Shown here one piece after another: positions 36,033 through 44,259 of a stretch of DNA of 64,000 nucleotides. Under the pieces are notes generated by a model that was not told the DNA's origin, did not search any database, and was given only the letters and a program-made list of their open reading frames with translations. Source of the stretch: Arthrobacter sp. EpRS71 (GTDB lineage Bacteria > Actinomycetota > Actinomycetes > Actinomycetales > Micrococcaceae); contig NZ_LNUV01000003.1 in the NCBI RefSeq assembly GCF_001512285.1, forward strand, positions 904,059 to 968,058, read 5' to 3'. Positions within the stretch are counted from its first letter, which is position 1. Each line of letters starts with the position of its first letter. A program made the translations under genes and the position numbers.

Positions 36033-36106
36033 GCGGGCGTAGCTCAATGGTAGAGCGCTAGCTTCCCAAGCTCGATACGCGGGTTCGATTCCCGTCGCCC
36101 GCTCCA
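36033..36106 (+). tRNA. tRNA-Gly (anticodon CCC)
   Basis: The 74-base sequence folds as a cloverleaf: acceptor GCGGGCG/CGCCCGC, D-arm GCTC-GAGC, anticodon loop TTCCCAA giving CCC, T-arm CGGGTTCGATTCCCG, and an encoded CCA. The anticodon stem has one T-C mismatch (second pair). A terminator follows at 36111-36136. Confidence 0.95.
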
Positions 36107-36110
36107 AGAA

Positions 36111-36136
36111 AACCCCGGATCCAGTGATCCGGGGTT
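36111..36136 (+). terminator. Rho-independent terminator after tRNA-Gly
   Basis: An 11-bp stem AACCCCGGATC/GATCCGGGGTT with a CAGT loop is followed by TCTTTTGTCT, directly after the tRNA. Confidence 0.9.
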
Positions 36137-36319
36137 TCTTTTGTCTCAAACTGAACGCTCGACGCCGGTACTCACCAATCGACGTCGGCCGTCACCTGAG
36201 AGGGCGGCCGCGCCGTCGAAAAAACGCTCCCGCCTTGGTGACTCCGGCCACAGCGCCTTCCGGGGAGGTGTATCGTCAGGAGTCAGGAGCCATCGCGGCT
36301 CCGCTCTAAGGGAGCCATC

Positions 36320-36454
36320 ATGGGCGACAAATCACCGCGCCAAACTGCATCGAAGAAATCCAGCAAATCCATCAAGGAAAAACGCGCGGATAAGCGGGCT
36401 TCCGAGTCTTCCGCCACCGAGGCCGCAAAGCCTTCCACCGGAAATAAGAAGTGA
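36320..36454 (+). CDS. Short basic conserved-type peptide (44 aa)
   Basis: The ATG follows GGGAG by five bases and encodes a 44-residue Lys/Ser-rich peptide beginning MGDKSPRQTASKKSSKSIKE and containing EKRADKRA. Short peptides of this pattern are widespread in Actinobacteria; their function is unknown. The stop overlaps the start of the next gene by four bases (GTGA), which argues that it is translated. Confidence 0.75.
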   Translation: MGDKSPRQTASKKSSKSIKEKRADKRASESSATEAAKPSTGNKK

Positions 36455-37608
36455 CCGCACCAAACGGCCAGCTGAGCGTTGGCGTCCTCGCTTCCTCGCT
36501 GAAGCCCAATGAGCGCCGCTTGCCCATCCACCCGCAGCATTTGGAGCGCATCGCTCCTGAAGTTCGCCGGCAGCTTCGTTTTGAGCACGGCTACGGCGAG
36601 CGGTTCGGTGTCCCGGACAGCACACTTGAATCCTTGGTGGGCGGGCTCGGGACGCGCGAGGAGTTGATCGCCACCAGCGACGTCATCCTGCTCCCGAAGC
36701 CGCAGGCCCAGGATTTGGCCGAACTCCGCGACGGTCAAACGTTGTGGGGCTGGCCTCACTGCGTGCAGGACCGGGCCATCACCCAGTTGGCCATTGACAA
36801 AAAGCTCACGCTCATCGCCTTCGAGGCCATGAATCACTGGGCGGGCGACGGCGGGTTCGGCCTGCACGTCTTCCATAAGAACAACGAGCTCGCCGGATAC
36901 TGCTCCGTACTCCATGCTCTGGCCCTCACGGGTTCCACGGGCGATTATGGCCGCCGGCTCAGCGCCGTCGTTATTGGCTTCGGTGCCACGGCCCGCGGCG
37001 CCGTCACGGCGCTCAACGCCCATGGCATCCACGACGTCCAGGTCCTGACCAACCGGGGCGTCGCCGCCGTCGGGTCTCCGATCCATTCAGTACGGATTGT
37101 GCAATTCGACCATGACAGCAAGGCGCCGTTCCTCAGCGAAGTCATAACCGACAAGGGACGCAAGCCCTTGGCGCCGTTCCTGGCCGCTGCGGACATCGTG
37201 GTGAACTGCACCCTGCAGGACCCGAACGCCCCGCTGACGTACCTTCGCACTGAAGACCTGACGGAATTCCAACCGGACAGCCTGATTGTGGATGTGTCCT
37301 GTGACGAAGGCATGGGCTTCAGCTGGGCGCGGACCACCACGTTCGACGAGCCCATGTTCCGCGTGGGCGGGCACGTCAATTACTACGCCGTGGACCACAG
37401 CCCGTCCTACCTGTGGAATTCGGCCAGCTGGGAAATCAGCGAGGCCCTGCTTCCGTTCCTGGACACCGTGGTGGCGGGACCGGACGGATGGGATGCCAAC
37501 GAGACCGTCTCCCGCGCCATCGAAATACGCGATGGCGTTATTCGCAATCCGGACGTCCTGGAGTTCCAGGGACGCTCAGCGGAATACCCACACTTGCCAG
37601 TGGCCTAG
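36451..37608 (+). CDS. N5-(carboxyethyl)ornithine synthase-like / alanine dehydrogenase-fold enzyme
   Basis: A 385-residue two-domain dehydrogenase of the AlaDH/PNT superfamily. The N-terminal substrate domain shows KPNERRLPIHPQHLERI and the segment VILLPKPQAQDLAELRDGQTLWGWPHCVQD. The Rossmann domain begins AVVIGFGATARGAV near 173. The VDVSCDEGMGFSWARTTTFDEPMF block is characteristic of the N5-(carboxyethyl)ornithine synthase group, which condenses pyruvate with ornithine using NADPH. The exact amino acid substrate is not certain. The GTG start overlaps the upstream 44-residue gene. Confidence 0.8.
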   Translation: MTAPNGQLSVGVLASSLKPNERRLPIHPQHLERIAPEVRRQLRFEHGYGERFGVPDSTLESLVGGLGTREELIATSDVILLPKPQAQDLAELRDGQTLWGWPHCVQDRAITQLAIDKKLTLIAFEAMNHWAGDGGFGLHVFHKNNELAGYCSVLHALALTGSTGDYGRRLSAVVIGFGATARGAVTALNAHGIHDVQVLTNRGVAAVGSPIHSVRIVQFDHDSKAPFLSEVITDKGRKPLAPFLAAADIVVNCTLQDPNAPLTYLRTEDLTEFQPDSLIVDVSCDEGMGFSWARTTTFDEPMFRVGGHVNYYAVDHSPSYLWNSASWEISEALLPFLDTVVAGPDGWDANETVSRAIEIRDGVIRNPDVLEFQGRSAEYPHLPVA

Positions 37609-37627
37609 CCACCAGCTCGACGCACCA

Positions 37628-37662
37628 TGAAGCGCCCCCGTCTCGCCGGGGGCGCTTCACTT
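37628..37662. terminator. Bidirectional terminator
   Basis: Arms GAAGCGCCCCCG and CGGGGGCGCTTC form a 12-bp stem between the convergent dehydrogenase and MFS genes, ending in TTTAAA. Confidence 0.85.
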
Positions 37663-39047
37663 TAAACCGTTTGCGGCTCCTGCACGATCCGCAGCACCCG
37701 CCGCCGATCCCGCAGGTCCACTTTGATGTGCAGGGATGACTTCCGGGCCAGGACGACGGCGACTACCACCGCCGCGATGGCCGGCACACCACCGGAGATC
37801 AGGACGGCCAAGTGGGGTCCGAGATGCTCGGCGAGCCAACCCATCATGGGTCCACCGATTGCCTGCCCACCGATCAGCACCACGAGGTACAAGCTCATGA
37901 CGCGTCCGCGGATGCTCATGTTGGAGCTGGTCTGCACCATTTGGTTGGCGGCGGTGAGGAACATCAGGCACCAGAATCCGGCGAGGACCATGGTGACACT
38001 GAACCACACCATGGTTGGCATGAGCGAAGACACGCAGAGCATCAGGCCATACAGCCCGGCAGAGGTCACCACCGACCGCAACCGCAGCTGACGGCGGCGG
38101 GTGGACGCAACCGCTCCCGCGAGTGCACCGAGCGCAACCATGGCGTTCAGCAGGCCGTAGCCTCCGGCGCCGGCGTCGTACACGTGGTCCGCGAAAGCAG
38201 CCAGCAGCACGGGCAAGCTCATGGCGAAAACTGCGACGAAGCCGGCCATCAACCACGGCCAGTAGATGGTGGGCTTGCTGAGCGCGTAATTGAGGCCTTC
38301 GCGCAGCATCCCCTTCTTGCGGGGAGTTGGCTGGCTCAGGTGCAACTGGTCCTTGCGGAGGATCAGCAGCATGGCCACCGTGGAGCAGCATGCCACCGCG
38401 TTCGCGGCGAAGGCCCAGCCGGCACCCAATGCGGTGAGCAGCACACCGGCCAGGGCGGGGCCAATCAGTCCGCCCAGCTGGAACGTTGTGGAGTTCACGC
38501 TGATGGCGTTCCGCAGGTACTTGGGGCCCACCAGCTCGTTGACGAACACTTGCCGGGCCGGCTGGTCCAGAACCGTTACGAAGCCCAGCGCCAGCGCGAT
38601 CACATAAACGTGCCAGACCTCAACGCGCTGGCTCAGCGAGAGCACCGCGAGCAGGGCGGCAAGTACCGCTGCCGCCGATTGGCAGATGATGAGGATCTTT
38701 CGCTTGGCAAAGCGGTCGGCGATCATGCCGCCCCACGGGCCAAGGAAAAGCGACGGCATGAATTGCAGCGCCACCGTAATTCCGACGGCGGTGACGGAAC
38801 CGGACAGCTGGAGCACCATCCAGTCCTGGGCGATGCGCTGCATCCAGATGGCGATCACGGCAATGAAGTGGCCGATCGCGAAGATCCTGAAATTGGGGAC
38901 CTTCAGGGAGATGAAGGTATGCCGCCAGGGCAGCTTTTCACTCACGACGGCGAGTGGCTGGGTGACGGTGTCCGCGGGCGGAGGTGCGGACAGGGAATCG
39001 ATGACGGGCTGGCTGACGTTTGCCGCTGAAGGCGGTGGGGGTGCCAA
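37662..39047 (-). CDS. MFS transporter (MFS_3/EntS-like exporter family)
   Basis: A 461-residue major facilitator. After a Pro/Ala-rich cytoplasmic N-terminus (about 1-45) it shows FRIFAIGHFIAVIAIWMQRIAQDWMVLQLSGS and LFLGPWGGMIADRFAKRKILI (motif A region). These are typical of MFS_3 exporters related to the enterobactin exporter EntS. The initiation codon is TTG at 39047, with GAGGA a few bases before it. It diverges from the LysR regulator, which may control it. The substrate is unknown. Confidence 0.88.
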   Translation of the reverse strand: MAPPPPSAANVSQPVIDSLSAPPPADTVTQPLAVVSEKLPWRHTFISLKVPNFRIFAIGHFIAVIAIWMQRIAQDWMVLQLSGSVTAVGITVALQFMPSLFLGPWGGMIADRFAKRKILIICQSAAAVLAALLAVLSLSQRVEVWHVYVIALALGFVTVLDQPARQVFVNELVGPKYLRNAISVNSTTFQLGGLIGPALAGVLLTALGAGWAFAANAVACCSTVAMLLILRKDQLHLSQPTPRKKGMLREGLNYALSKPTIYWPWLMAGFVAVFAMSLPVLLAAFADHVYDAGAGGYGLLNAMVALGALAGAVASTRRRQLRLRSVVTSAGLYGLMLCVSSLMPTMVWFSVTMVLAGFWCLMFLTAANQMVQTSSNMSIRGRVMSLYLVVLIGGQAIGGPMMGWLAEHLGPHLAVLISGGVPAIAAVVVAVVLARKSSLHIKVDLRDRRRVLRIVQEPQTV

Positions 39048-39225
39048 AGGTAGTCCTCGGATGGAGAGTTTCGGTGGGATGCGTTTAACGCTAAGGTTGC
39101 CAGCAACAATTATGGAAGCGTATTGCGCCTATAACTAGCATTGCGGAATGCAATGAGCTGCTTGCGGCACCAAGGAAAGCGGCGCAGTACTCCGGCCCGG
39201 CGCTGACCTGCGCTTTAGGAGTTCC

Positions 39226-40080
39226 GTGTTCGAACCTGTCCAGCTCCGTTCCTTTTTGGCCGTCGCGGAAACGTTGAGTTTCACCAAAGCCGCAGAGCGT
39301 CTTGGGCTCGCGCAGCCCACTGTCAGCCAGCATGTCCGCAAGCTCGAGGCGTCCGCCAAAAGGGTGCTGGTTGCCCGCGATACGCGCGAAGTCCGGCTCA
39401 CCGATAACGGCGATGCCATGGCCGGTTTTGCCCGCAGCATCCTTGCCGCCCACGACTCCGCCGCCCGCTACTTTTCGGGTTCTGCCATGCGCGGACGCCT
39501 CCGATTTGGAACCGCCGACGACCTCGCCATTACGGGCCTCCCCCGCATCCTCCGAGAGTTCCGGCAGCTCTACCCGCAAATCAACCTGGAGCTCACCGTC
39601 AGCCAAAGCGACCAGCTCTACAAGCGGCTCAATGCCGGTCAACTGGACCTGGTCTTCGTGAAATGGGTAGCCGGAGCCAAGGAAGGCACGGTGGTCCGGC
39701 ACGACAACTTCGCCTGGGTGGGCGTCGAGCAGACCGTCCTTGAACCCGGCGCACCCGTCCCGCTCATCGCCTACCCCGCGCCCAGCCTCAGCCGAAAACT
39801 CGCCATCGATGCTTTGGAAGCCGAGGGCCGGACCTGGCGGATCACGTGCAGCACCAAGCAAATCAGCGGGGTGCTTGCCGCAGTCCGGGCAGGCATTGGT
39901 GTGGCGGTGATGCCGGCGTCGCTGGTTCCCGAGGACTTGAAAGTCATCACTCAGAGGTTCGGACTGCCGCCCGTGGGGGACGTCGATTTCACCCTGATCC
40001 GCAACCCGCTGGCCAACGCCGAAGTGATCGATGCCCTCACCCAGGCCATCATGGGGCGGACGTTGAGTAAGTCGAACTAG
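39226..40080 (+). CDS. LysR-family transcriptional regulator
   Basis: A 284-residue LysR protein. The winged-helix N-terminus is clear (LRSFLAVAETLSFTKAAERLGLAQPTVSQHVRKLE, split across residues 5-38), followed by a substrate-binding domain starting near 90 (GRLRFGTADDLAITGLPRILREF). The GTG start follows AGGAG by four bases. It is divergent from the MFS exporter gene; LysR proteins usually control the divergent neighbour and themselves, so the exporter is the probable target. Confidence 0.92.
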   Translation: MFEPVQLRSFLAVAETLSFTKAAERLGLAQPTVSQHVRKLEASAKRVLVARDTREVRLTDNGDAMAGFARSILAAHDSAARYFSGSAMRGRLRFGTADDLAITGLPRILREFRQLYPQINLELTVSQSDQLYKRLNAGQLDLVFVKWVAGAKEGTVVRHDNFAWVGVEQTVLEPGAPVPLIAYPAPSLSRKLAIDALEAEGRTWRITCSTKQISGVLAAVRAGIGVAVMPASLVPEDLKVITQRFGLPPVGDVDFTLIRNPLANAEVIDALTQAIMGRTLSKSN

Positions 40081-40123
40081 TGGTCCGGGCGGCTCGGCCG
40101 ATTTGATCTCGCGTAGTGCGTCG

Positions 40124-40168
40124 CACCCGTTTCCGCAGTGCGCACCCGTAACCTCTGGTGCGTGTGGC
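40124..40168 (-). repeat. Dispersed intergenic palindromic repeat, copy B
   Basis: Read on the minus strand this matches copy A (6813-6855) over its whole length: CCGCCA, then CGCACCAGAGGT, TAC, and GCGGAAACGG. GCGGGAGCGGG and GCGGGAACGGGCGCG motifs follow at 40165-40240, again paralleling copy A. Position is between the LysR gene and the sugar isomerase-like gene. Confidence 0.6.
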
Positions 40169-40275
40169 GGGAGCGGGTGCGGTGTCGCTGCCTGAGGGGT
40201 GCGCGCGGCGGGAACGGGCGCGCAAGACCGGCGGGAGCGGGCTCGGAAATGCTCAACAGGCGATACACCCTTACC

Positions 40276-40291
40276 GGGTAAGCGCATTCCC
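40276..40291. promoter_or_regulatory. LacI-type operator 1 of the DUF993 regulon
   Basis: GGGTAAGCGCATTCCC, a palindrome centred on GCGC, lies 15 bases upstream of the ATG at 40307. It matches the two operators at 42963-42978 and 43013-43028 in the neighbouring LacI control region, so this gene is probably in the same regulon. Confidence 0.75.
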
Positions 40292-40306
40292 GGTATCCTG
40301 TGAAGC

Positions 40307-41080
40307 ATGATCGACCTCACCACTCTGGCTGACCTCACGCCGGGCATTTGTTCCGTCACCCTTCGCTCGCACGGGATCGACGAGGTGGTCCGGATTTCCT
40401 CGAATGCGGGCCTTGCCGGCATCGAGTGGGGTACTGACGTCCATGTGAGTGATGTTGATTCCGCCGCGCACGCCAAGGCCGCCACTGAAGCCGCCGGACT
40501 GACAGTCCTATCGCTCGGCTCGTACTACCGTTGCGGCGCTTTTGGAGACTTCGGGCGGGCATTGGACCTTGCCACCGCGGTCGGCGCCCCAAGGATCAGG
40601 GTATGGGCCGGGGAGCTTGGCTCAGCCGGCGCGAGCCAGGAGCACTGGGATGCAGTGGTGAAGGACACGCAACGCATTGCCGATCTGGCCTCTGAACACG
40701 GCGTGGCCATTGCTTTCGAGTACCACGGCAACACTCTCACCGACTCCCCCGCCACCACCCTCGACCTCCTGAACCGGGTCAACCACGCCAACGTCGGCAC
40801 TTACTGGCAGCCCGCCGTCGGACTTTCAGACCAGCAGGCGCTGGAGTCCCTCCACCAGGTCCTGCCGCATGTGGTGGGCGTGCATTGTTTCTCGTGGGGG
40901 CCGGAGGCCGAGCGCTTCCCGCTGCGCAACCGGAAACTGCTGTGGCAGACCGTCACCGATGTTCTGCGGGGCAACGGCAAGGACATGGACATCATGTTGG
41001 AATTCGTCGAGGACGACCTTCCGGACAACGTGCTCAACGACGCCGCTTTCCTGCACACCATCACTTTGGGCGAGGACTAA
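40307..41080 (+). CDS. Sugar phosphate isomerase/epimerase-like TIM barrel protein
   Basis: A 257-residue xylose-isomerase-like TIM barrel (AP-endonuclease family 2 superfamily). Metal-site candidates are visible at strand ends: GIEWGTDVHV, IAFEYHGNT (Glu and His), VVGVHCFSW and MLEFVED. Proteins of this type isomerise, epimerise or eliminate water from sugars and keto-sugars. It is transcribed alone but carries the operator of the adjacent LacI regulon, and a second TIM barrel (45470-46312) lies in that regulon. The substrate is unknown. Confidence 0.85.
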   Translation: MIDLTTLADLTPGICSVTLRSHGIDEVVRISSNAGLAGIEWGTDVHVSDVDSAAHAKAATEAAGLTVLSLGSYYRCGAFGDFGRALDLATAVGAPRIRVWAGELGSAGASQEHWDAVVKDTQRIADLASEHGVAIAFEYHGNTLTDSPATTLDLLNRVNHANVGTYWQPAVGLSDQQALESLHQVLPHVVGVHCFSWGPEAERFPLRNRKLLWQTVTDVLRGNGKDMDIMLEFVEDDLPDNVLNDAAFLHTITLGED

Positions 41081-41107
41081 CCTTTCCGGCGGACCACGCT
41101 GCCCGGG

Positions 41108-41860
41108 CTATACAGCCCAACCCATCCGGCGGAGCCACGCGGCGCAGAGCCCGGTCCATTGCTCGGCGCCGGGCGCGCCTGCTGCCAGGCCGATGCCGTG
41201 GATGCCGTTCGGAAACACATGCAGCTCCGTGGCAACTCCGGCCCTGCTCAGCGCTCCCGCGTAGGCCAGGCTGTGGCTGACAGGGACGGATTGGTCGTCG
41301 GCCGTGTGCCAGAGGAATGCCGGGGGTGTTGCCGGGGTGACGTGCAGTTCGGCGGACAGCTGCCGCAGGATTTCAGGCCCCGCTCCCTCGCCGGCCACGT
41401 TGTCCACGGACCCTTGGTGCACCGAATCCACGAAGGAAATGACCGGATAGCAGAGGATACTGAGGTCCGGCACGGACTCGCTGATGTCCAGCGCAGGCTC
41501 GCCCGTTGGCACCCGCACAGACAAAGTTGCGGCGAGATGCCCACCAGCCGAGAACCCGAGGACACCCACACGCGAGGGATCAACCTTCAGCCCGTGTCCT
41601 CCGCTGCGGATCCAGATCATGGATTGCTTGGCGGCGGCTAACGGCGCCGGGTGCCGATGGGGTGCCACTGGGTATCGGAGCACGAACGCGTGGATCCCCA
41701 GCGAAGCGAGCCACTCTGCCACGGGTTCGGCTTCATGGTCTGCCGTTTTCGCGTAGCCTCCGCCGGGCAGAACCAGGGCTGCGGGCGCCGCCAGACCGGA
41801 AGGCCCGACGGCGGGAATCACCGTGAGCGCTTGGGGCGCCTGAGCCTCCGCGGTGGTCAT
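41108..41860 (-). CDS. Alpha/beta hydrolase, acetylesterase-like
   Basis: A 250-residue hydrolase. The oxyanion loop LPGGGY (31-36), the nucleophile elbow GFSAGGH with Ser104, Asp188 or Asp189 in HTADDQSVP, and His221 in FPNGIHGIG complete the triad. The pattern is that of short-chain acyl esterases such as acetyl-xylan esterase relatives. It overlaps the LacI gene by four bases and is co-transcribed with it. Removal of acyl groups from the regulon's sugar is a plausible role, inferred from context. Confidence 0.85.
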   Translation of the reverse strand: MTTAEAQAPQALTVIPAVGPSGLAAPAALVLPGGGYAKTADHEAEPVAEWLASLGIHAFVLRYPVAPHRHPAPLAAAKQSMIWIRSGGHGLKVDPSRVGVLGFSAGGHLAATLSVRVPTGEPALDISESVPDLSILCYPVISFVDSVHQGSVDNVAGEGAGPEILRQLSAELHVTPATPPAFLWHTADDQSVPVSHSLAYAGALSRAGVATELHVFPNGIHGIGLAAGAPGAEQWTGLCAAWLRRMGWAV

Positions 41861-42894
41861 ACCTGCGATTCCACCGGGGTTTCAGTGCTGCGGCGGAGCT
41901 TGACCGCGCCGCTGACGGGCGGGGTGTCAGGATCTCCTGCGGCGAGGCGTCCAATGTCCTCGAGCGGCAGATGCACCGTTGAAAGAGCGGGCCGGAAGTC
42001 GCGGAGGGTTTCAATATCGTCGAAGCCGGCAATCGTGGCGTCCCGGGGAATCCACACACCTTCGGGTCGGAGAGCAGCGGTAACGCCAATGGCCATGACG
42101 TCGTTCACCGCGAAGATGCACAGCCGTTCCGGGGATGCCTTGATCCGGTCTGCGAGCGCCAGGCCGGCTTCGTATCCACCGGCGCGGTTGAATCCGGTGC
42201 GGATGATTTCCGCTGTGGGCCTGCCGGCGTCTGCTAGTCCTCGCTGGAATCCGCGAACCCTGTCGTCGGAGGTGTAAAGCCCTTCGGGGCCGGCAACGAT
42301 CAGGAATTCGCCGTGGTGGGTCGCGGCCAGTTCGGCGGCCAGCCCCGCAGCGAGTTCCTCGTTGGGGACTTTCACCACGTGGTAGCCCTCGGTGGTGGAT
42401 GCTCCAACTACCGGGTGGCCCACCACTCCCACGTGCCCGCCGTTGCGGCAGTAGCGGTCCAGTTCGGCGGCGAGTTCAGTGTTTCCCTGCTTGTCCTCGG
42501 GGCGGACGGAGCGCGAGCCGGCGATCACGATGGAGTCGGCGCGGCGGGCAGCGAAGGCAGCTACTGCTTCCTTTTCGTCGTGCGGGGCACCGGATGTGCT
42601 GGCCAGCAGGACCATGCGGTTCTGTTGGCGGGCTGCTTCCTGGACGCCGCGGGCGATGGCGGAGAAGTAGGGATCGGCTATGTCGTGGACAATCAGGCCG
42701 ATCAACCCTGAACTGGACTTTGCGAGCGCCTGCGCCTGCGCATTGGGAACATAGCCCAGCTTGTCGGCGGCTTCGCGGACGCGCTCGGCGATGTCCTCGG
42801 CCGGCTTGCGGGTGGAGCCGTTAAGGACCCGGGATGCCGTGGCCAGGGAGACCCCGGCCATACGGGCGACTTCACTCAGTGTGCTGGCGGCCAC
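41857..42894 (-). CDS. LacI-family transcriptional regulator of the DUF993 sugar regulon
   Basis: A 345-residue LacI repressor. The HTH (TLSEVARMAGVSLATASRVLNG) with hinge GYVPNAQAQALA occupies residues 4-60, followed by a sugar-binding domain starting GLIGLIVHDIADPYFS. The GTG at 42894 has AAGGAG six bases upstream. It is divergent from the Gfo/Idh-DUF993 operon and faces two operators centred 50 bp apart in the shared control region. It probably represses that operon, itself with the esterase, and the gene at 40307. The inducer is unknown. Confidence 0.92.
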   Translation of the reverse strand: MAASTLSEVARMAGVSLATASRVLNGSTRKPAEDIAERVREAADKLGYVPNAQAQALAKSSSGLIGLIVHDIADPYFSAIARGVQEAARQQNRMVLLASTSGAPHDEKEAVAAFAARRADSIVIAGSRSVRPEDKQGNTELAAELDRYCRNGGHVGVVGHPVVGASTTEGYHVVKVPNEELAAGLAAELAATHHGEFLIVAGPEGLYTSDDRVRGFQRGLADAGRPTAEIIRTGFNRAGGYEAGLALADRIKASPERLCIFAVNDVMAIGVTAALRPEGVWIPRDATIAGFDDIETLRDFRPALSTVHLPLEDIGRLAAGDPDTPPVSGAVKLRRSTETPVESQV

Positions 42895-42962
42895 GGGGCC
42901 CTCCTTTTCTGCAAGCGTCGGGACTGGCGCTAAGGAAATTATGGCAGTTCTCGCAGAATTTT

Positions 42963-42978
42963 GGGAAAGCGCTTGCCA
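42963..42978. promoter_or_regulatory. LacI-type operator 2
   Basis: GGGAAAGCGCTTGCCA, palindromic about GCGC, lies between the LacI gene and the Gfo/Idh gene. Its centre is 50 bp from that of operator 3. Confidence 0.8.
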
Positions 42979-43012
42979 GCACGGCGCGCCATAGTGCATG
43001 ATCGATTGCAGC

Positions 43013-43028
43013 GGGAATGCGCTTTCCC
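43013..43028. promoter_or_regulatory. LacI-type operator 3
   Basis: GGGAATGCGCTTTCCC, a near-perfect palindrome, lies about 60 bases upstream of the Gfo/Idh start codon. It matches operators at 40276 and 42963. Confidence 0.82.
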
Positions 43029-43089
43029 ACATGACAGAAGTAAGCACCGGCAACGCTCAGCGGCCGGCACACAAGGCACTGGAGAAAAC

Positions 43090-44259
43090 ATGGGCTTCGA
43101 AACAAAGACGATCCGTATCGCCATGAACGGCATCACCGGCCGTATGGGCTACCGTCAGCACCTGCTGCGGTCCATCCTCCCCATCCGCGATGCCGGCGGC
43201 TTCACCCTCGAAGACGGCACCAAGGTTCAGGTGGAACCGATCCTGGTTGGCCGCAACGAAGCCAAGATCCGCGAGCTCGCCGAGCTCCACAAGGTCTCCG
43301 AATGGTCCACCGACCTGGACGCCGTCATCGCCGATCCCACCGTGGACATCGTGTTTGACGCTTCCATGACCAGCCTCCGCGCCGCCACCTTGAAGAAGGC
43401 AATGCGCGCCGGCAAGCACATCTTCACCGAAAAGCCCACGGCCGAGACCCTGGAAGAGGCAATCGAGCTCGCCCAGATCGGCAAGGAATCCGGCGTCACA
43501 GCAGGCGTTGTGCACGACAAGCTGTACCTCCCCGGCCTGGTCAAGCTCCGCCGTCTGGTGGATGAGGGCTTCTTCGGCCGCATCCTCTCCATCCGAGGCG
43601 AATTCGGCTACTGGGTCTTCGAAGGCGACGTCCAGGCCGCACAGCGTCCCTCCTGGAACTACCGCAAGGAAGACGGCGGTGGAATGACCACGGACATGTT
43701 CTGCCACTGGAACTACGTCCTTGAAGGCATCATCGGCAAGGTCAAGAGCGTCAACGCCAAGACCGCCACGCACATCCCCGCACGCTGGGACGAAGCCGGC
43801 AAGGAATACAAGGCCACCGCCGACGACGCCTCCTACGGCATCTTCGAACTGGAGACCCCGGGCGGCGACGACGTCATCGGCCAGATCAACTCCTCCTGGG
43901 CCGTTCGCGTCTACCGCGACGAACTGGTGGAGTTCCAGATCGACGGCACGCACGGTTCCGCCGTCGCCGGTTTGAACAAGTGCGTTGCGCAGCAGCGCGC
44001 CCACACCCCCAAGCCCGTCTGGAACCCGGACCTGCCCGTCACGGAATCCTTCCGCAGCCAGTGGCAGGAAGTTCCCGCCAACGCTGAACTGGACAACGGC
44101 TTCAAGCTGCAGTGGGAAGAATTCCTGCGCGATGTGGTCGCCGGCCGCGAGCACCGCTTCGGCCTGCTCTCCGCAGCCCGCGGCGTGCAGCTGGCTGAGC
44201 TCGGCCTGCAGTCCTCGGCTGAACGCCGCACCATCGACATCCCGGAGATCACCCTCTAA
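43090..44259 (+). CDS. Gfo/Idh/MocA-family sugar dehydrogenase
   Basis: A 389-residue NAD(P)-dependent oxidoreductase. The Rossmann turn is NGITGRMGYRQH (13-24), an atypical GxTGRMG form in place of GxGxxG. The catalytic EKP motif is at 114-116 (GKHIFTEKPTAET). A DMFCHWNY segment in the C-terminal domain probably lines the substrate site. Such enzymes oxidise a ring hydroxyl of a sugar or cyclitol. Start ATG 43090 follows GGAG. It is the first gene of an operator-controlled trio with DUF993 and a TIM-barrel protein; the substrate is not known. Confidence 0.88.
   Translation: MGFETKTIRIAMNGITGRMGYRQHLLRSILPIRDAGGFTLEDGTKVQVEPILVGRNEAKIRELAELHKVSEWSTDLDAVIADPTVDIVFDASMTSLRAATLKKAMRAGKHIFTEKPTAETLEEAIELAQIGKESGVTAGVVHDKLYLPGLVKLRRLVDEGFFGRILSIRGEFGYWVFEGDVQAAQRPSWNYRKEDGGGMTTDMFCHWNYVLEGIIGKVKSVNAKTATHIPARWDEAGKEYKATADDASYGIFELETPGGDDVIGQINSSWAVRVYRDELVEFQIDGTHGSAVAGLNKCVAQQRAHTPKPVWNPDLPVTESFRSQWQEVPANAELDNGFKLQWEEFLRDVVAGREHRFGLLSAARGVQLAELGLQSSAERRTIDIPEITL

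Noticed and set aside
36033..36106. tRNA-Gly as an island attachment site
   Set aside because: The accessory patch lies on the 5' side and no repeated 3' tRNA end or integrase is visible.
35946..36149. Open frame on the minus strand containing ATGIEPAYRAWEASALPLS
   Set aside because: It is antisense to the tRNA-Gly gene; this peptide is a well-known false product of tRNA sequence.
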